Source: Alistipes sp.
Lineage (GTDB): Bacteria > Bacteroidota > Bacteroidia > Bacteroidales > Rikenellaceae
Assembly: GCA_019422485.1 (NCBI GenBank)
Contig: JAHZDG010000002.1
Coordinates: 44,925 to 71,721 of the forward strand
Direction: 5' to 3'
Length of the DNA stretch: 26,797 bases
Shown: positions 24,301 through 26,797 of the stretch, one piece after another
Layout: every line of letters begins with the position of its first letter
How positions within the stretch are numbered: position 1 is the stretch's first letter
Program-made: the position numbers and the translations under genes
The notes under the pieces: generated by a model
What the model saw: the letters and a program-made list of their open reading frames with translations, nothing else
Database searches by the model: none
Told to the model about the DNA's origin: nothing

Positions 24301-24795
24301 GCTGAGCAGGTACCACAGCGTTTCGATATACTTATTGTCGTAGGTGATATACGGATCGTCCATGTTGATCCAGTAACCCATATCCCGTGTCAGTTTTTTC
24401 CACTGATCGGTGTAGGTCATCACCTCCCGACGACATGTGTCGTTATACTCTTCGATAGAGATCTTGGAACCGATATCTTCCTTGGTGATCCCGAGTTTCT
24501 TTTCCACACCCAGTTCCACCGGCAGACCGTGGGTATCCCACCCTGCCTTACGATGCACCAAGAACCCTTTTTGGGTTTTATAGCGGCAGAATACATCCTT
24601 GATCGTACGGGCCATCACATGGTGAATACCCGGGGTACCGTTGGCCGAGGGAGGCCCTTCGAAAAAGACAAACGTCGGATGACCTTCACGCAAGGTGATA
24701 CTTTTGTGGAACGTATCGTCACGATCCCACGCCTCCAGTACTTCTTTATTGATCCGGGACAGATCCAGTCCCTTGTACTCTTTGAATTTAGCCAT
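21367..24795 (-). CDS. ileS: Isoleucyl-tRNA synthetase, type 2, with GxHH signature
   Basis: 1142 residues, cytoplasmic, charges tRNA-Ile. Class I synthetase with a Rossmann core: FFEGPPSANGTPGIHHVMARTIKD (residues 44-67) holds the signature motif, which reads G56-I-H-H59 instead of HxGH. KMSKR is at 689-693. The CP1 editing domain lies in between, with TTTPWTLPSNTALAV and GTGIVHIAPTFGADD. WDTHGLPVELGVEKKLG and GVDQTRGWFFTLHAL are further family blocks. The C-terminal part is an anticodon-binding domain without the cysteine-rich zinc site of type 1 enzymes, and the length and motifs are those of the eukaryote-like IleRS2 group. IleRS2 enzymes are naturally insensitive to mupirocin. Start at ATG 24795. 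It is transcribed from its own promoter after the glycosidase gene. Confidence 0.97.
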   Translation of the reverse strand: MAKFKEYKGLDLSRINKEVLEAWDRDDTFHKSITLREGHPTFVFFEGPPSANGTPGIHHVMARTIKDVFCRYKTQKGFLVHRKAGWDTHGLPVELGVEKKLGITKEDIGSKISIEEYNDTCRREVMTYTDQWKKLTRDMGYWINMDDPYITYDNKYIETLWYLLSELYKKGLLYKGYTIQPYSPAAGTGLSNHELNQPGCYRDVKDTTCTAQFRVIRDAASEKLFDGVEGDLYFMAWTTTPWTLPSNTALAVGPGITYVKVQSFNPYTGQPITVVLAKDLMANYFPKKNAELDMNAYSGDGKNIPFRVLAEYRGDELAGIRYEQLIPWIKPEGDAFRVITGDFVTTEDGTGIVHIAPTFGADDDRVAKQQGIAPLMVVDQAGKRQPMVDRTGKFFRIEDMDPSFAQNNVQVDAYAPYAGRFVKNAYDPTLTDKDETLDITICMMLKQQGQVFRIEKHTHNYPHCWRTDKPVLYYPLDSWFIKTTALKDRLIALNETINWKPASTGAGRFGKWLENLVDWNLSRSRYWGTPLPIWATEDHGELKCISSVAELKQEIEKSIQAGFMTENPLKDYVEGDYSAENYRKFDLHRPYVDNIVLVSSKGEKMVRESDLIDVWFDSGAMPYAQAHYPFEIQGEAFQKVFPADFIAEGVDQTRGWFFTLHALATMLFDSVAFKNIISNGLVLDKNGNKMSKRLGNAVDPFEVIDRYGADAVRWYMIVNSQPWDNLKFDVDGVDEVRRKFFGTLYNTYSFFALYANVDGFTGREAQVPLQERPEIDRWIISLLNTLVKTVTDALEDYDPTPAARAIQEFVNENLSNWYVRLNRKRFWGGGMSQDKLAAYQTLYTCLETVSQLAAPFAPFITEQIFRDLNAISGHHSESVHLADFPVYDASAVDAHLEAIMEMAQRVSSMVLALRRKVNIKVRQPLSKMVIPVLDPAIKANIEAVRGLILSEVNIKDMEFIEDTTGVITKRIKPNFKTLGPRYGKQMKQIAALVAGFSQADIAEVERTDRWTAEIDGVMIEATAADFDITSEDMPGWLVATEGKLTVAVDITVTEELRREGLARELVNRIQNIRKESGFEVTDKIRVQIARQGEVDGAVDSYRDYIAGQTLAVSVDLVDALDPTQAMTVELDELSVVLRVERV

Positions 24796-24894
24796 AATAT
24801 CTCTTTTCTTATTCTTGCCACTGTGTGATCAGGAACACCTCCGGCCAAACGGTCGTTCCACCCGGACTACCCGCGTTCCCATATCCGTAAATCG

Positions 24895-24902
24895 CAAAAA
24901 TA
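24895..24902 (-). promoter_or_regulatory. Possible -7 element for ileS
   Basis: Read on the minus strand, TATTTTTG fits TAnnTTTG, but the -33 position lacks TTTG. It would give a leader of about 93 nt. The leader contains a GGGTGGAAC stretch but no further T-box features. Confidence 0.4.
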
Positions 24903-24907
24903 CAAAA

Positions 24908-26569
24908 TTATTTCTGGAATATAGCAGGATAACGATTGATAAAATACACCGGCGTGCAACTCCAGGCGTGGCAATAGCTGTTCATCGGGGCAAAACCGTA
25001 AGGAGAACGCAGATCATTTTGGGGATCATACACTTCCCAGAACGTATCGGCACCCTTGTCGACCATCTGTCCCCAATAGTTCAGCAAGGTCTCCCGTGCC
25101 CGATCTTCGAGCCCGCAGCGAATCAGCGCCTCGATCACATAGTGCCAGGCATAAGGCGATCCCGGATAGACGGCATCCGACTGTGCGAATACCCGTTCCA
25201 GGGCTTTGGCTCCCTCCTGTGGGGTCAGCGTACCGGAGAGAATCATCCAGGTCTGCGACAAATAGGAGATCTGACGATCCGGACCCGATACAACCACTCC
25301 GGCTTTCCGATCGTAATAACGTTCCCGCCCGGATTTTTTCATCTGACGAATCAGCTCCGGCCAATCCTTCACCTCGTCTTCAACCCCCAGCATCTGTGCC
25401 AGTTCATACGAACCTTCCACCGCAAACGTCATCAGACCCTGCATCGAAGCAGCCCGATCGTAACCATCCTTCCAGTCAAACACCAGCCAATATTTCGGTT
25501 TCTTTTCCACATCGTACACCCCGTCGGCATCCAGATACCCCCGGGCCATTTCAACCTGACGTTTGACCACCGGCCACAAGTCGGCAGCGGTTTCACGATC
25601 GCCGGTCGCCTTGAGATACTCCAGCAAGGTCGTTCCGTACAACAAGCAATAATCCATCGTATAGGTTTCGCGCAAAGGATGGGGTTTCGGCTGTTCGAGC
25701 ACCGTGGCACGCACCATTCCCTTCTCATCGGACAAGGCCGCCAACAGATACAGACAACGTTTGGTCAGTTCGTGATTTCGGAACGAAACAGCATTGGCAA
25801 TCGACTCCAGGTAAAGATCGCCGATCCACAAGCGCCGGTCGCGTTTCGGGCCATCTTCATAGACCGTCTGCATGCATTCGCTCAGGGTAGCCAATCCCAC
25901 TTCATAAATACGGGCAATCTGAGGATCGGTCCCTTCCGACAAGTCCGGAGCTGTATCCGGAGCCGATGTCGTTGCCTGGCAATGCATATCGGTAAAATAT
26001 ATATCGTAGTAGGCGGAACAGCCCAACACTTCGACTTTTACATAACGGAAAGCCATCCGTCTCGGAATGGTTACCGTGGCGGGCAAGGCCGTCAGGGTTA
26101 CGATTTCGTCCTGCAGCCAAGCACGACTCAAGCCGCCCGGATACTGTGTAAAGGAAATATTCAGCTCCCCGGGCACTTCGCCAAACGTCAATTTCAAACG
26201 CACCGGACCATCGGCATCCTTATTGGCATGGAGCGTAAAGGTCACATATCCGGTGAGGTGTTCCCCGAAATCCAGAATCGTTTCCTTTCCCTGTCCGATA
26301 CGTTCTTTGATCAGGGTACCATAAAACCCATCCAAATTCGTTTCGGGCTCCATCCGCCAACCTTGGAAAGCGGTCGAATCACTGACCGAACGAACCATAC
26401 CAATCGGTTCCACGTGCCGTTCCCGAAGTTCAGGCTTTGCTGCCTCGGCCTTCTGGAGCCAAACCTCCCGACGGTCGGCGAACACATCTTCACCGGCCTG
26501 CAAACAGGTTGTCCCCAATCCGAACAAAACGGCGGACATACCCAACATCTTCATCCACTGATGCCACAT
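24908..26569 (-). CDS. GH78-like (alpha-L-rhamnosidase-related) glycoside hydrolase, secreted
   Basis: 553 residues. A signal peptide (MLGMSAVLFGLGTTCLQAG region) is followed by a beta-sandwich (about 45-215, LDFGEHLTGYVTFTLHANKDADG) and an (alpha/alpha)6 barrel (about 220-550). EDGPKRDRRLWIGD (238-251) corresponds to the DCPQRERLGWTGD active-site block of GH78. The two Asp at 239 and 251 have the same spacing, and Asp244 stands where GH78 has Glu. FWEVYDP places Glu512 as the likely catalytic base. It is shorter than typical GH78 enzymes (700-1100), lacking the extra N- and C-terminal beta domains. It probably acts in the periplasm on rhamnosides or related sugars; the substrate is uncertain. 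The ATG at 26569 is chosen over a TTG eight codons upstream, leaving a leader of about 44 nt from the promoter. No SusCD pair is visible. Confidence 0.85.
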   Translation of the reverse strand: MWHQWMKMLGMSAVLFGLGTTCLQAGEDVFADRREVWLQKAEAAKPELRERHVEPIGMVRSVSDSTAFQGWRMEPETNLDGFYGTLIKERIGQGKETILDFGEHLTGYVTFTLHANKDADGPVRLKLTFGEVPGELNISFTQYPGGLSRAWLQDEIVTLTALPATVTIPRRMAFRYVKVEVLGCSAYYDIYFTDMHCQATTSAPDTAPDLSEGTDPQIARIYEVGLATLSECMQTVYEDGPKRDRRLWIGDLYLESIANAVSFRNHELTKRCLYLLAALSDEKGMVRATVLEQPKPHPLRETYTMDYCLLYGTTLLEYLKATGDRETAADLWPVVKRQVEMARGYLDADGVYDVEKKPKYWLVFDWKDGYDRAASMQGLMTFAVEGSYELAQMLGVEDEVKDWPELIRQMKKSGRERYYDRKAGVVVSGPDRQISYLSQTWMILSGTLTPQEGAKALERVFAQSDAVYPGSPYAWHYVIEALIRCGLEDRARETLLNYWGQMVDKGADTFWEVYDPQNDLRSPYGFAPMNSYCHAWSCTPVYFINRYPAIFQK

Positions 26570-26619
26570 ACTTTTCTCGTTATAATTTTTCAATTCGCCC
26601 CATTTTCAAAGGCTTCCTG

Positions 26620-26650
26620 CAAAGATAAATTTTTCACCCATATATCCCAA
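26620..26650 (-). promoter_or_regulatory. Promoter of the GH78-like gene
   Basis: Read on the minus strand, TATCTTTG (26627-26620) is a perfect -7 box. A TTG (26650-26648) lies 20 bp upstream in the -33 position. The predicted start is near 26613. Confidence 0.75.
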
Positions 26651-26797
26651 CCCGATCATCGAGCCAAACACAACTTTCCTTATCCTCACCCCGGATTACC
26701 CTGTGCATATTTCCCCTGCACTGTTCATACCAAGTCTCCGCTTCATTTCGCTACTGACACTTCTCTCCTATCCCACTATTCCATTCTTTTTATTATC

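Noticed and set aside
22813..24828. A 671-codon open frame on the plus strand
   Set aside because: It lies antisense to ileS; its Arg/His/Gly/Pro-rich translation is the mirror of IleRS codons, with no domain or promoter.
24851..24865. GGGTGGAAC in the ileS leader, recalling the T-box consensus
   Set aside because: The leader is only about 93 nt, with no specifier stem, no full 14-base T-box and no terminator; T-boxes are not established in Bacteroidetes.
1..26797. CRISPR array, insertion sequence or conjugative element
   Set aside because: No regularly spaced repeats and no transposase, integrase or relaxase frames were seen on either strand.

Overview
The window is chromosomal DNA from a gut-type member of the order Bacteroidales (phylum Bacteroidota). 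The evidence is repeated promoters of the TTTG / 19-21 bp / TAnnTTTG type, absence of Shine-Dalgarno-like start regions, a meso-diaminopimelate dehydrogenase, DUF3575 and fimbrillin-like lipoproteins, BspA-type leucine-rich repeats, a DksA-like protein with a degenerate zinc finger, and a eukaryote-like (type 2) isoleucyl-tRNA synthetase. The genus cannot be fixed from the sequence. No insertion sequence, integrase, CRISPR array or rRNA was seen.

Layout. 1-1663: the 3' part of an L-fucose permease gene (fucP) followed by a lipoprotein-like relative of the RbsD/FucU sugar mutarotases, closed by a strong terminator. 1778-2677 (-): ddh, in the lysine/peptidoglycan pathway. 2829-3550: a small secreted protein made of an orphan TonB-receptor plug domain. 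3823-3983: tRNA-Lys(UUU) with its own promoter and terminator. 4064-4633 (-): a secreted protein of unknown function. 4634-5964: a 1.3 kb stretch without a confident protein gene. It holds a promoter, a highly structured candidate non-coding RNA with a loop-loop (kissing) interaction and a terminator, and then an unexplained inverted-repeat-rich segment.

5965-10305: a three-gene surface cassette. It encodes an OmpA-like/DUF3575 outer-membrane protein, a fimbrillin-like lipoprotein, and a paralogous lipoprotein carrying about seven BspA-type leucine-rich repeats at its C-terminus. It looks like a minimal fimbria or surface-adhesin locus. 10762-12506: an arylacetate (phenylacetate)-CoA ligase and a tandem ACT-domain protein. 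12744-14354 (-): a rhomboid protease with a large extra-membrane domain. 14568-19050: a tightly overlapping operon for a MarR regulator and a three-part TolC-EmrA-EmrB type drug efflux pump. A perfect 14-bp palindrome lies on the -33 box of its promoter, as expected for autorepression. 19181-20077: a DUF4886 SGNH-type hydrolase.

20269-26569 is all on the minus strand: RNase HI, a DksA/TraR-like regulator, IleRS with a rearranged GxHH signature in place of HxGH, and a compact secreted GH78-like glycosidase. The most interesting items are the structured RNA at about 5244-5456 with the unexplained DNA next to it, the LRR-tipped surface cassette, the lipoprotein mutarotase-like gene, the MarR operator, and the IleRS signature motif.
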